Origin: UBA4416 sp040386075
GTDB lineage: Bacteria; Bacteroidota; Bacteroidia; B-17B0; Aurantibacillaceae
Length of the DNA stretch: 64,000 nucleotides
NCBI GenBank assembly: GCA_040386075.1
Contig: JAZKGE010000013.1
Coordinates: forward strand, 62,001 to 126,000
Direction of reading: 5' to 3'
The notes below the pieces were generated by a model. It ran no database searches. It was not told where the DNA came from and saw nothing but the letters and a program-made list of their open reading frames with translations. The position numbers and the translations under genes were made by a program. Positions 17,930 through 27,201 of this stretch are shown in pieces; within the stretch, counting starts at the first letter, position 1; each line of letters begins with the position of its first letter.

Positions 17930-20143
17930 TTAAATTCTAATTCCTAAAATACAAACATCATCTACCTGTTCCAATGTTCCTTTCCATTTTTCAAACTTTT
18001 CTCTTAAGATAGCTTCCTGTTCTTCAACCGGCAATTTATAAGTGTCTTTCAAAATAGTATCCAGTTGTTTGTACTTGAACTTTTTACCCTGAGGTCCGCC
18101 AAACTGATCAGCATAGCCATCGGTATATAAATATAACACATCTCCTTTTTTAACTTCAAAAGAGAACTCAGTAAAAGATTCTGTCTTTTCTCCAATTCCA
18201 ACAGGCATTTTATCGCATTTTAATTCCGACAACCGATCACCTGAGATCAATACGGGTGCATTGTTTGCAGCTGCGTATGAAATTACATTACTTCCATCTT
18301 CAATACATATTAAGACGCCGTCCATGCCATCCTGTCTGCCATTTTGTGAGATGGTTTCGATCAAGCGTTTTCTCACATGATCAAACACTTCATTGGGTTT
18401 TAAAATATTTTTTTCTTTGATCGCTTCGTTTAAATAATTAATGTTCAATAAGCTCATAAAAGCGCCAGGAACACCATGCCCTGTGCTATCACATACTGCT
18501 AAATAAAATCGTTTGTCTTTTTTAGTAGCCCAGTAAAAGTCACCACTCACAATATCTTTGGGCTGAAAGAACACAAAACTATCAGGAATGGTTTGGTTCA
18601 CAAAATCGTGATTGGCAATCAGTGTTTTTTGAATTTGTAAGGCGTAGTTAATAGAATCAACGATCTCTTTTTGTTTTTCATCTACCATTTCCTTTTGGTG
18701 CTCGATCTCCTTTTTACTTTCACTTAACAAAACGTTATCCTTTTGTTTTATTTTATATGCACGTACACTAAATATAAGAAAGATCAACACCAATATACCT
18801 ACTATACTTCCTGCGATCAGTAAAGTAGTTTGTCTTTTATTTTCGCTAGAAACCTTTTCTTTTTCTTTATTTGAAAGTTCCAACTCTTTCTCTTTCCTAT
18901 CCAATTGATTAAAGGAATTTAAAGTTGCTATTCGTGTATCAAAGGATTCATTATTGATCGAATCTTTGTTTTCAACTGCCTTTCCGTAATAGTATAACGC
19001 CATTTTAAAATCATTCAACCCTTTATATATTTCAGATTTACTATAATAAATGCTTGATATTTCACCTTTATGATCGGTTTTTAAAATTACTCTTAATCCC
19101 TGGTCGGCAAGTTCCAGTGCCTTTTTATATTCCTTAAGATATCTATAACAATCAGATTTTATTCCCAATAAAATAGAATAGGTTTCCAGCGAGTTAACTG
19201 TGTCAACTAAAGCAAGGCCTTGGTTAACTTCGATCAAGGCTTCTTCGTACCGATTAACTTCTAATAAATAATTACTATTTGCTAAATAAAATGTCGCTGT
19301 GTATTCATCTTCTTTTAACTGCTCGCTTATCGATCGCATTTCACTTAAAAAATACTGGCAGGATTTGAGATCATGAAGCTGCCTTGTAGTACTCGTCAAA
19401 TTATACGCAACTATGCTCATCTGACGTATATTATCATCCTTTTTATATTTGCCGTAAGCATATTTATAATATTTGTAAGCTTCCTTAAACCATTTACGCT
19501 TATGATAAAGGCTGGCAATATTTGTATATAACTGCGCCTGTTGTATCTCTCTATTCTCACCGCTTAACTGTTTATTGATCACTACGGCTTTTTGAAACGT
19601 CTCTAAGGCAAGATCATTTAATTCTGAGTTTTCATAAACAATACCAATATTGGCGAGGATCAGGATCTGGTTTTCAATTTGTTTCCATTGCTGAGCATTT
19701 TCCAATGCCTTGTTAAGGTAATTTAAAGCATTAGCATTATCGCCTTTTACTATATAAGCTGAACCAAGATTGGAATAAGCCCCGGTCAGTTTTGTTGGTG
19801 GACCATACTTCAATCTTAATTCAATAACCTCTTTACCGGTTTTAATAGCCATATCAGGTTGATTACTGATTCTGTAAAGAAGGCCATCTACACTTTTAGC
19901 GGCTATAACTCCATTTATGTAATTGAGTTTGTCAGATAAAATTAAACCTGCTTTAGAATATATTCCGGCGCTATCTGTAGAATAATCCAAATATTGCCAG
20001 GCAAGCTCCGTTAAATAATAAGCCCTGGTTGTATCCTCAGTCTGGTGAATTTTAACCTGCTGTTTTAAACTATCCAATATACTCCTTTGAGAAAAAGAAA
20101 GTATACAACTAAAAAATATAGCAATTGTGAATAATTTTCTCAT
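17930..20143 (-). CDS. TPR membrane sensor with SpoIIE/PP2C-type phosphatase output
   Basis: 737 residues and the first gene of a two-gene unit with the PP2C sensor at 15829. A short signal peptide (MRKLFTIAIFFSCILSFSQ) leads into a long TPR region to about residue 410, a membrane helix (LLIAGSIVGILVLIFLIFSV), a coiled coil (EKQKEIVDSINYALQIQKT) and the PP2C domain with SGDFYWATK, VCDSTGHGVPGAFMSLLN, QDGMDGVL, YTDGYADQFGG and VDDVCILGIRI. Catalytic Asp residues are complete. The TPR half is distinct from its neighbour, so the pair is not a simple recent duplication. Upstream is the gcvP terminator, which isolates this unit. Confidence 0.86.
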   Translation of the reverse strand: MRKLFTIAIFFSCILSFSQRSILDSLKQQVKIHQTEDTTRAYYLTELAWQYLDYSTDSAGIYSKAGLILSDKLNYINGVIAAKSVDGLLYRISNQPDMAIKTGKEVIELRLKYGPPTKLTGAYSNLGSAYIVKGDNANALNYLNKALENAQQWKQIENQILILANIGIVYENSELNDLALETFQKAVVINKQLSGENREIQQAQLYTNIASLYHKRKWFKEAYKYYKYAYGKYKKDDNIRQMSIVAYNLTSTTRQLHDLKSCQYFLSEMRSISEQLKEDEYTATFYLANSNYLLEVNRYEEALIEVNQGLALVDTVNSLETYSILLGIKSDCYRYLKEYKKALELADQGLRVILKTDHKGEISSIYYSKSEIYKGLNDFKMALYYYGKAVENKDSINNESFDTRIATLNSFNQLDRKEKELELSNKEKEKVSSENKRQTTLLIAGSIVGILVLIFLIFSVRAYKIKQKDNVLLSESKKEIEHQKEMVDEKQKEIVDSINYALQIQKTLIANHDFVNQTIPDSFVFFQPKDIVSGDFYWATKKDKRFYLAVCDSTGHGVPGAFMSLLNINYLNEAIKEKNILKPNEVFDHVRKRLIETISQNGRQDGMDGVLICIEDGSNVISYAAANNAPVLISGDRLSELKCDKMPVGIGEKTESFTEFSFEVKKGDVLYLYTDGYADQFGGPQGKKFKYKQLDTILKDTYKLPVEEQEAILREKFEKWKGTLEQVDDVCILGIRI

Positions 20144-20180
20144 GCAGTATTAATGCTCATAGACAAAATAAAGATACAAA

Positions 20181-20209
20181 AAAACCTATGCTGAAACAGC
20201 ATAGGTTTT
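20181..20209 (-). terminator. Intrinsic terminator after gcvP
   Basis: A perfect 13-bp stem (20181-20193 with 20197-20209) around a 3-nt loop, including a CCTATGCTG/CAGCATAGG core and an A/T-tract at its base, followed on the minus strand by a T-rich stretch. It lies 20 bp past the gcvP stop. Confidence 0.8.
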
Positions 20210-20228
20210 CCTAAAACGATATTATTTA

Positions 20229-23090
20229 TTAAGCAGTAACTGCTTCTTCCATATAGGCTTCAATTGGTGCGCAAGAACACACTAAGTTTCTATCACCATA
20301 AGCGCTATCTACTTTAGCAACGCTTGGCCAGAATTTATTATCGCGTACCCAATTTAAAGGATAAGCTGCTTTTTGACGAGAGTAAGGTTTTTTCCAATCA
20401 TCCGCCACAACCAATTTACAGGTGTGTGGTGCATTTTTGATCACGTTATCCGCTTTATCAAATTTACCATCAATAATTTCCTGGATCTCTTTACGAATAG
20501 AGATCATGGCTTCACAAAAACGATCCAGTTCAGCCTTTGATTCAGATTCTGTTGGTTCCACCATTAAGGTATTCACTACAGGAAAAGCTACCGTTGGCGC
20601 ATGGAAACCATAATCCATTAAACGTTTTGCCATATCTGCTACCTCAACGCCTGAAGCCATTTTAAATTCATTACAATCCAGGATCATTTCATGAGCGCAA
20701 CGTCCGTTCTTACCGGTATATAAAATTTTGTAGCTTCCAGATAATAACTCTTTCATGTAGTTAGCATTTAAAATAGCCATCTCTGTAGCTTGTTTTAAAC
20801 CTTCGGCGCCTAGCATTTTAATATAACCGTAAGAGATCAATAAGATCAAGGCGCTACCATAAGGTGCGGCAGAAACTGCGGTAATTCCTTTATCGCCACT
20901 TGTGTTTACAATTGTATGAGAAGGCAAGAAAGGAACTAATTTTTCAACTACACCAATTGGTCCCATACCGGGGCCACCACCACCATGAGGAATAGCGAAT
21001 GTTTTATGTAAGTTCAAGTGACAAACATCAGCACCGATATTACCCGGCGAAGTTAAGCCAACCTGTGCGTTCATATTTGCACCATCCATGTAAACCAATC
21101 CGCCATTATCATGGATCATTTTAGTGATCTCGGTAATAGATTCTTCATACACACCATGTGTTGATGGATAAGTAACCATTAAACAAGATAAATTATCCTT
21201 ATGTTGTTCGGCTTTTGCACGTAAGTCTGCTAAGTCAATATTTCCTTTTTCATCGCATTTGGTAACAATGATGGTCATACCGGCCATTGCAGCTGATGCA
21301 GGATTAGTCCCATGTGCTGATGATGGGATCAAAGCTACATTTCTGTGAGGTTGCCCGTTAGCAATATGATAAGCTCTGATAACCATTAACCCGGCATACT
21401 CGCCCTGGGCACCTGAATTTGGCTGGAAACTCATGCGGGCAAATCCTGTAATTTCAGAAAGGTCTTTATTTAATTGTTCGATCAACTCAGCATAACCTTG
21501 CGCCTGGTTAACCGGAACAAAAGGGTGAATGCTGGCAAACTCAGGCCAAGTAATAGGTAATAATTCTGATGCTGCATTTAATTTCATGGTACAAGAACCT
21601 AAAGAGATCATGGAGTGAACCAACGACAGATCTTTATTCTCTAAACGTTTGATATAACGCATCATTTCGCTTTCGCTGTGATATGAATTAAATGTAGGAT
21701 GAGTCAAATAAGATGACGTACGATTTACAGCTGAAGATGCGATCATAGAAGATGCTTTATAGGCAACTTCATTATTAGCATTTGTAAATACAGAAACAAT
21801 ATCATTCAGATCAGATTGCTCTACAGTTTGGTCTAATGAGATACCAACATGTTTTGCATCTACAAAACGGAAATTGATCTCTTTAGCTTCAGCAGCAGCA
21901 ATAACCTTTGCAGCATCACACTCCACAATGATCGTATCGAAATATAATTTTGTTTTAATATTCAAGCCTGCTTGTTTCAAAGCTTCTGCAACAGAGTTAG
22001 TAGCATTATGTACACTTTGTGCAATTGCTTTGATGCCTTCTTGTCCATGATACACTGCATACATACTAGCCATAATAGCTAATAACGCCTGTGCTGTACA
22101 AATATTAGAAGTTGCTTTATCGCGTTTGATATGTTGCTCACGTGTTTGCAAAGCCATGCGTAAAGCAGGATTTCCTTCAGCATCAACAGATACACCAATG
22201 ATACGTCCCGGGATTAAACGCTTGTAATCTTCTTTACAGGTAAAGAATGCTGCATGAGGTCCACCATATCCTAATGGTACACCAAAACGCTGAGAGTTAC
22301 CTACAACGCAATCGGCACCCCACTCGCCCGGAGGAGTTAATAAAGCTAAAGCTAATAAGTCGGTTGCAACCACAACCTGTATTTCTTTTGCGTGTGCATT
22401 GGCTACAAATGTTTTATAGTCGTTTGCTTCACCATTGATATCCGGGTACTGAATTAAAGCGCCGAAGAATGAATCATCCAATGAAGCGGTGTTTGCATCG
22501 CCAATAACGAGTTCAATACCGTAAGGTACTGCACGTGTTCTCACTACATCAATGGTTTGAGGAAATACGGTGTTGCTTACAAAAAATTTCTTTCCGCCAT
22601 TAGCAACTTTTGATTTGCTACGGTTACTATAGAACATAAATAAAGCTTCGGCAGCTGCTGTAGCTTCATCCAATAAAGAAGCATTGGCAATTGGCATGGC
22701 TGTTAAGTCCATAACCATGGTTTGGAAATTCAGGATAGCTTCTAAACGACCTTGTGCGATCTCGGCCTGGTATGGCGTGTAAGCCGTGTACCAACCCGGA
22801 TTTTCTAAAACGTTACGCTGAATAACAGCTGGCAAAATGTTATTATAATATCCTAATCCGATGTAAGAACGGAATACTTTATTTTTTTTACCCAAAGCCT
22901 TTAAATGCTTGGCATATTGATACTCGCTCATAGCCGGCGCTACACGCAATGGTTGCTTTAAACGGATACCTGAAGGAACCGTTTGGCTAATTAATTCATC
23001 AACTGATGCTACACCAATTTTAGCAAGCATTTGTTTAATTTCATTTTCACGTGGACCGTTATGACGGGAAACAAATTTATCTGTTGTCAT
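20229..23090 (-). CDS. gcvP: Glycine dehydrogenase (decarboxylating), P protein
   Basis: PLP-dependent P subunit of the glycine cleavage system, which decarboxylates glycine and passes the aminomethyl group to the lipoyl H protein. The 953-residue single-chain form is used, with N- and C-terminal halves fused as in most aerobic bacteria. Marks include FVSRHNGPRENE at the start, SYIGLGYYN, LLDEATAAAEA, the glycine-rich GYGGPHAAFF in the first half and the PLP-lysine block LNLHKTFAIPHGGGGPG in the second, then SAAPYGSA. The T and H proteins are not nearby. It stands alone, with a strong terminator downstream and an unrelated membrane gene upstream. Confidence 0.96.
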   Translation of the reverse strand: MTTDKFVSRHNGPRENEIKQMLAKIGVASVDELISQTVPSGIRLKQPLRVAPAMSEYQYAKHLKALGKKNKVFRSYIGLGYYNNILPAVIQRNVLENPGWYTAYTPYQAEIAQGRLEAILNFQTMVMDLTAMPIANASLLDEATAAAEALFMFYSNRSKSKVANGGKKFFVSNTVFPQTIDVVRTRAVPYGIELVIGDANTASLDDSFFGALIQYPDINGEANDYKTFVANAHAKEIQVVVATDLLALALLTPPGEWGADCVVGNSQRFGVPLGYGGPHAAFFTCKEDYKRLIPGRIIGVSVDAEGNPALRMALQTREQHIKRDKATSNICTAQALLAIMASMYAVYHGQEGIKAIAQSVHNATNSVAEALKQAGLNIKTKLYFDTIIVECDAAKVIAAAEAKEINFRFVDAKHVGISLDQTVEQSDLNDIVSVFTNANNEVAYKASSMIASSAVNRTSSYLTHPTFNSYHSESEMMRYIKRLENKDLSLVHSMISLGSCTMKLNAASELLPITWPEFASIHPFVPVNQAQGYAELIEQLNKDLSEITGFARMSFQPNSGAQGEYAGLMVIRAYHIANGQPHRNVALIPSSAHGTNPASAAMAGMTIIVTKCDEKGNIDLADLRAKAEQHKDNLSCLMVTYPSTHGVYEESITEITKMIHDNGGLVYMDGANMNAQVGLTSPGNIGADVCHLNLHKTFAIPHGGGGPGMGPIGVVEKLVPFLPSHTIVNTSGDKGITAVSAAPYGSALILLISYGYIKMLGAEGLKQATEMAILNANYMKELLSGSYKILYTGKNGRCAHEMILDCNEFKMASGVEVADMAKRLMDYGFHAPTVAFPVVNTLMVEPTESESKAELDRFCEAMISIRKEIQEIIDGKFDKADNVIKNAPHTCKLVVADDWKKPYSRQKAAYPLNWVRDNKFWPSVAKVDSAYGDRNLVCSCAPIEAYMEEAVTA

Positions 23091-23191
23091 TTAGTTTGTT
23101 TTTAGAGATGCTAAATTTACGGAAAAAACCTTGTTTTTTCAGGAGATTTTTAAACAGGTGTTTATAAGATTTTAGGGTTGATTTTGGGCGA

Positions 23192-24667
23192 TTAATGAGA
23201 TATCCGCACTACCAAAGTACCACTGCTTTGATAATACTTCATGCCTTTCAACTGAATAGGCGTTCCTTTATAAAAACTCATGTTATAAGGAGGGAATAGC
23301 ACCAGATACTCGTCTTTCATAATATCATCGCTATATCGGGTATCCCGCAATAGGGCGTCTGTATTCAATCTTTCAGCTTCAAAAGGGTATTTATACTTTT
23401 CGGTCATTTGATAATAATTGCGATAAACGCCAAATAACTCTCCGCAAAGCCCTACTTTTTTTGCACCTATGCTTTTGAGGTATTCAAAACAGTTCTTTGA
23501 ATCTTCCTGCTGATAATAATCAAAGGTTCGTCCTGTGTTAATGGTTGTTACAAAATGAGCAAAGAGTGAAATACTGATGCCGTAGAACAACGCAGCCTTT
23601 GTCTTTTTATAAGTGATTATTGTGCTAAAAAAACCAACAATTACTAAAGCAATTAAAGGGTAAAACATCAGCGTTGTTCTGTAAGTAGGATATAATACAT
23701 CAAAACACCATTTATTGAAAACACATAGACCAAGCATGATCACCAACAGACTACTCGCTATGGTATACCAGGTGTTTTTATGTTTTCGAAACATAACAAT
23801 GCTATGTGTTGCCATGATCATAAGTAGTAAAAATAATACATACCCACATACTTCCACTGCACTCAAACTCAGTTTATATTTTCCATACAAAAACGTATCT
23901 ATAAAACCTGCAAAGATCGAAGTCACTAAAGAATCCCCACCATATTCTCCAATATCATTCGAGCATTCTGTCATAAATTTTAAAGCCCGTAGCACCAAAA
24001 AGGAAATTCCGAAACAATAGATCAGCTCCAGGTAAAACCATTTTTGGCGTATAAAATCAAAACCCTGTTTTAGGTAAAACCTGTAAAAATAGAGCGCACC
24101 AAATGCTACAAAAAAATAGAAGAAGTTGAAATTGGCAATGGACGCCATTCCTGCAAAGAACAATGAAAGTATAGTTATTTTTCGTCCTGCCTTACCTGCA
24201 GCCAGGCCCCTCTTTTTGATTGCCATGCAAACACAAACAATAGCCAAACTTTCGAACATAAGTCCTGTGGCATAACCACGGGCCAATCCTAAATAATCTA
24301 TTAAAAATGGATTCAATAAAGCTACCGTAAAAGCAAATATCTTTGTGGGCAGATCCTTCAATGACCTGATCCAGAAATAGGCCACCGTAAGGTATACGGC
24401 AGATGAAAAAACGGCGAACCAACGTAACTGACTTGCTTTTTCTAAACCAAACAAAATTGCAGTTTTCATTGCCAAAAAATTAAACCAATGTGTATTACCT
24501 GTACATAAAGTTTCTACATACCAAAAATGCTTAACGTTATAAAAGGAATAGGCTTCATCGTGCGTTATTACCAAACATACAGCTCTTGCAATTACATACA
24601 ACATCACCGTATATATCAAAAAAAAGAAAATGATACTGGTTATGAATCGTGTTTTGATGTTTTGCAT
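23192..24667 (-). CDS. GT-C type membrane glycosyltransferase (GT39/ArnT-like)
   Basis: 491 residues with about eleven hydrophobic helices. The first periplasmic loop holds VITHDEAYSFYNV, the Asp-Glu motif typical of GT-C enzymes that use polyprenyl-phosphate sugars, followed by ARGYATGLMFESLA, another pattern of the ArnT/PMT-like group. The C-terminal 110 residues form a soluble periplasmic domain. The likely role is transfer of a lipid-linked sugar to an envelope acceptor; neither donor nor acceptor can be read from sequence. It stands between gcvP and the PPIase cluster and shares no obvious operon. Confidence 0.7.
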   Translation of the reverse strand: MQNIKTRFITSIIFFFLIYTVMLYVIARAVCLVITHDEAYSFYNVKHFWYVETLCTGNTHWFNFLAMKTAILFGLEKASQLRWFAVFSSAVYLTVAYFWIRSLKDLPTKIFAFTVALLNPFLIDYLGLARGYATGLMFESLAIVCVCMAIKKRGLAAGKAGRKITILSLFFAGMASIANFNFFYFFVAFGALYFYRFYLKQGFDFIRQKWFYLELIYCFGISFLVLRALKFMTECSNDIGEYGGDSLVTSIFAGFIDTFLYGKYKLSLSAVEVCGYVLFLLLMIMATHSIVMFRKHKNTWYTIASSLLVIMLGLCVFNKWCFDVLYPTYRTTLMFYPLIALVIVGFFSTIITYKKTKAALFYGISISLFAHFVTTINTGRTFDYYQQEDSKNCFEYLKSIGAKKVGLCGELFGVYRNYYQMTEKYKYPFEAERLNTDALLRDTRYSDDIMKDEYLVLFPPYNMSFYKGTPIQLKGMKYYQSSGTLVVRISH

Positions 24668-24718
24668 TAATTAAATATACAAAAGAATTTCATGCTGTTA
24701 GTTTTTGGTTCACCTTGA

Positions 24719-24754
24719 ACTTGTTTCAGAACCTCGTGAGATACTGAAACAAGT
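24719..24754. repeat. Palindromic dispersed-type repeat
   Basis: An 11-bp perfect stem, ACTTGTTTCAG (24719-24729) with CTGAAACAAGT (24744-24754), with weaker pairing outside it. The flanking words (ACCTTGAACTTGTTTCAG and the mirror) are of the kind found as multi-copy intergenic palindromes in Bacteroidota and other phyla. It is not at a transcript end by itself; the true terminator is just to its right. Confidence 0.5.
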
Positions 24755-24774
24755 TGAGCTGGACAAAAACAAAA

Positions 24775-24798
24775 AGGCCCCGTATTTCTACAGAGCCT
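24775..24798 (-). terminator. Intrinsic terminator after cyclophilin-FKBP gene 2
   Basis: A 10-bp stem (24775-24784 with 24789-24798, with two G-U pairs in the minus-strand RNA) around a 4-nt loop, followed on the minus strand by a T-run. It lies 18 bp past the stop of the gene at 24817. Confidence 0.75.
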
Positions 24799-24816
24799 CT
24801 TTACCATACTATTCGA

Positions 24817-25923
24817 TTAATTTTCTTTTAATACTTCAATATCAAATATCAACCAGGAGTTAGGCGGAATGGCAGGCGGAGAACCGGCAGCTCCATAACC
24901 TATAGCTGGAGGGATGATCAACTTGGCGTTACCACCTTGCTTAATTAAAGTTACACCTTCTTCCATACCGGGGATCAATCTTGGACTAACGCCTAATTGA
25001 ACTGTTATAGGCTGAGCTGTCCCATCATAAGATGACCAGAACTTAGTGCCATTTAATAAATATCCAGTACAATGTAATTTAATATTATCACCTGTTTTTA
25101 TAGCGCCTCCATCTCCTTCTTTTTCTATAATATATCTTAAACCGCTTGGTGATGTTTTAGCCGCAGCATATGTTTCATTTAACACTTTATCTATTTTCTC
25201 CTGTTCTGCTTTTACTTTTGCCGATGCTTTAGCGCTAATATTTGATTTTTCAAATTCAAATACTTTAGGCGCATCAAACGCTTCGGCTTCTTTTCCTTTT
25301 CGTAAAATAATGATATGATTAATTATCTGATCTTTTACAGGTAAATCGTTTTGCCCACGAGGTGTGGCAGCAATTGAGTCAACCACTTCTATTCCTTGTA
25401 AAACGTTACCAAAAATGGTATAACTGTATGGCAACCCATAATCTTTATGCATGATGAAAAACTGACTACCATTTGTATTCGGGCCACGGTTTGCCATTGC
25501 AAGCACACCACGTAAATAACCTTTTTTAGCAAATTCATTACTTGAATCAAACTCATCTTCAAACGAATATCCCGGATCTCCGGAACCGTTTCCTGCCGGG
25601 CAACCTCCCTGAAGCATAAAACCCGGAATAACACGATGAAATTTTAAGCCATCATAATAAGGGGTTCCTGCTGGTTTAATAGTATTTGTCATAGTTCCTT
25701 CTGCCAAACCAATAAAATTTGCCACCGCCATAGGTGCTAGTTTATTGTCAAGCATTGTATAAATATCTCCTCTGCTCGTTTCAAATTTAGCATAAAGGCC
25801 ATCGGCTTGTTTCGCCAAAAATTCTTTGTCTGATTTACTTAATTTTTGCTTTTCTTTTTTTTGCGCTTCAGCTACAAAGCTCAAAACAGATAAGGCAGAG
25901 ATCAATAAAAATAGTTTTTTCAT
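24817..25923 (-). CDS. Exported cyclophilin-FKBP fusion peptidyl-prolyl isomerase
   Basis: 368 residues: signal peptide (MKKLFLLISALSVLSFVAEAQ), a cyclophilin domain at about 42-210 with FHRVIPGFMLQGG and NTNGSQFFI (catalytic Arg, Phe and Gln present), a Lys/Ala/Glu-rich helical linker, and an FKBP domain at about 262-368. In the FKBP part the Asp of the usual KFDSS motif is Trp (KFWSS) and the Trp of the usual GWxEG is Met (GMEEG), so this pocket may be weakened or serve as a chaperone. It is a paralogue of the gene at 26107 but is cut off from it by a terminator, so it is probably expressed separately. Confidence 0.88.
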   Translation of the reverse strand: MKKLFLLISALSVLSFVAEAQKKEKQKLSKSDKEFLAKQADGLYAKFETSRGDIYTMLDNKLAPMAVANFIGLAEGTMTNTIKPAGTPYYDGLKFHRVIPGFMLQGGCPAGNGSGDPGYSFEDEFDSSNEFAKKGYLRGVLAMANRGPNTNGSQFFIMHKDYGLPYSYTIFGNVLQGIEVVDSIAATPRGQNDLPVKDQIINHIIILRKGKEAEAFDAPKVFEFEKSNISAKASAKVKAEQEKIDKVLNETYAAAKTSPSGLRYIIEKEGDGGAIKTGDNIKLHCTGYLLNGTKFWSSYDGTAQPITVQLGVSPRLIPGMEEGVTLIKQGGNAKLIIPPAIGYGAAGSPPAIPPNSWLIFDIEVLKEN

Positions 25924-26058
25924 TTTAATATGATTTTATGTTTTCTTTTTTTATTCTAAGATAATTAAAACTTAGTTATTATAGTAATTCCTCTTCAATC
26001 AAATCGTCTTTTTTAATAATCACTCCTGGTAAATAGTTTATTGGATATGTTAGAAAAC

Positions 26059-26088
26059 AAAAGGCTCAGCATTTCTGCAGAGCCTTTT
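26059..26088 (-). terminator. Intrinsic terminator after cyclophilin-FKBP gene 1
   Basis: A 13-position stem with one central A-A mismatch (26059-26071 with 26076-26088) and a TTTC loop on the plus strand. It ends in an A/T tract that gives a U-run in minus-strand RNA. It closes the tatA-to-cyclophilin operon. Its sequence is close to the terminator at 24775, as expected for a duplicated gene carrying its terminator along. Confidence 0.75.
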
Positions 26089-26106
26089 AAAAATATAAAT
26101 TCCTAA

Positions 26107-27171
26107 TTAGTTTACTTTGATCAATTCAACATCAAACACTAACCATGAGTTTGGCGGTATAACCGGTGGATAACCATTTGCACCATAACCTAAATTAGCC
26201 GGAATAATTAATTTTGCTTTTCCACCTGGCTTTAATAATTGTAAACCTTCTGTCCAACCCGGAATTACCTGGGTTAACCCAAAAACAGCAGGCTGACCTC
26301 TGTCAACAGAGCTATCAAATTTATTACCGTTTAATAAGTAACCTGTGTAATGAACAGTTACATTACTTGCTGCAGTAGGATTTGCGCCTTCACCTTCTTT
26401 TTCGATGATATAACGTAATCCGCTTGCAGTAGTTTTAGCTGAACCATAAGTTTCGTTTAAAGTCTTTTCCATTTTTTCCTGTTCAGCTTTTGCTTTTGCT
26501 GCTGCTTTTGTACCGGCATTTGCTTTTTCAAATTCAAATACTTTAGCTGCATCAAACGCTTCGGCTTCTGCACCTTTACGTAAGATCACTAAATGTTTCA
26601 ATACATCATTTCCTTTAATAGAATCAACTATTGATTGTCCTTCTACTACATGTCCAAAAACAGTATGTTTACCATCTAACCACTCAGTTTTTACATGTGT
26701 GATAAAGAACTGGCTACCGTTAGTACCCGGACCAGCATTTGCCATTGACAAAATACCCGGACCAGTATGTTTTAGTGTTTCATCAAATTCATCTCCAAAT
26801 TTATATCCAGGATCTCCCGTTCCTGTTCCAAGCGGACAACCACCCTGAATCATGAAATTAGGAATAACGCGGTGAAATTTTAAACTGTCATAATAAGGAA
26901 CGCCTTCTGCTTTTGCAGTATTTTTGATAGTTCCTTCTGCCAATCCAACAAAATTACCAACAGTCATTGGTGTTTTTTTAAACTCTAACGCGCAGTAAAT
27001 ATCTCCTTTAGAGGTTTCAAATTTGGCATACATGCCATCAGGTTGCTTACTTAAAAATTCTTTATCCATTTTAGTTAATTTTACTTTTTTAGGCTTTTTA
27101 GGTTTATCAGAGGTTGCAGCCAATCCCAGGGACAGAAGCGCAAACAAAGAAGCCAAAATTATTTTTTTCAT
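26107..27171 (-). CDS. Exported cyclophilin-FKBP fusion peptidyl-prolyl isomerase
   Basis: 354 residues with the same architecture as the gene at 24817: signal peptide, cyclophilin domain (FHRVIPNFMIQGG, GTNGSQFFITH), Ala/Lys/Glu linker, then FKBP domain. Here the FKBP pocket is canonical, with KFDSSVDRG and VIPGWTEGLQL, so both isomerase domains look active. It would act on prolyl bonds of exported proteins in the periplasm. It is the last gene of the five-gene run tatA, gldI-like, two FKBP lipoproteins and this one, with 30 bp to its upstream neighbour and a terminator just downstream. Confidence 0.9.
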   Translation of the reverse strand: MKKIILASLFALLSLGLAATSDKPKKPKKVKLTKMDKEFLSKQPDGMYAKFETSKGDIYCALEFKKTPMTVGNFVGLAEGTIKNTAKAEGVPYYDSLKFHRVIPNFMIQGGCPLGTGTGDPGYKFGDEFDETLKHTGPGILSMANAGPGTNGSQFFITHVKTEWLDGKHTVFGHVVEGQSIVDSIKGNDVLKHLVILRKGAEAEAFDAAKVFEFEKANAGTKAAAKAKAEQEKMEKTLNETYGSAKTTASGLRYIIEKEGEGANPTAASNVTVHYTGYLLNGNKFDSSVDRGQPAVFGLTQVIPGWTEGLQLLKPGGKAKLIIPANLGYGANGYPPVIPPNSWLVFDVELIKVN

Positions 27172-27201
27172 GTATTATGTTTTATTGTTTTTATAAAACT
27201 A

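Noticed and set aside
5203..20143. The TPR-PP2C proteins as histidine kinases of two-component systems
   Set aside because: The membrane-helix-coiled-coil layout is similar, but the C-terminal domain has PP2C metal-binding blocks and no H-box, N-box or G-box.
15829..20143. The adjacent PP2C sensors as one gene split by frameshift
   Set aside because: Each has its own signal peptide, complete TPR region, membrane helix and full phosphatase domain.
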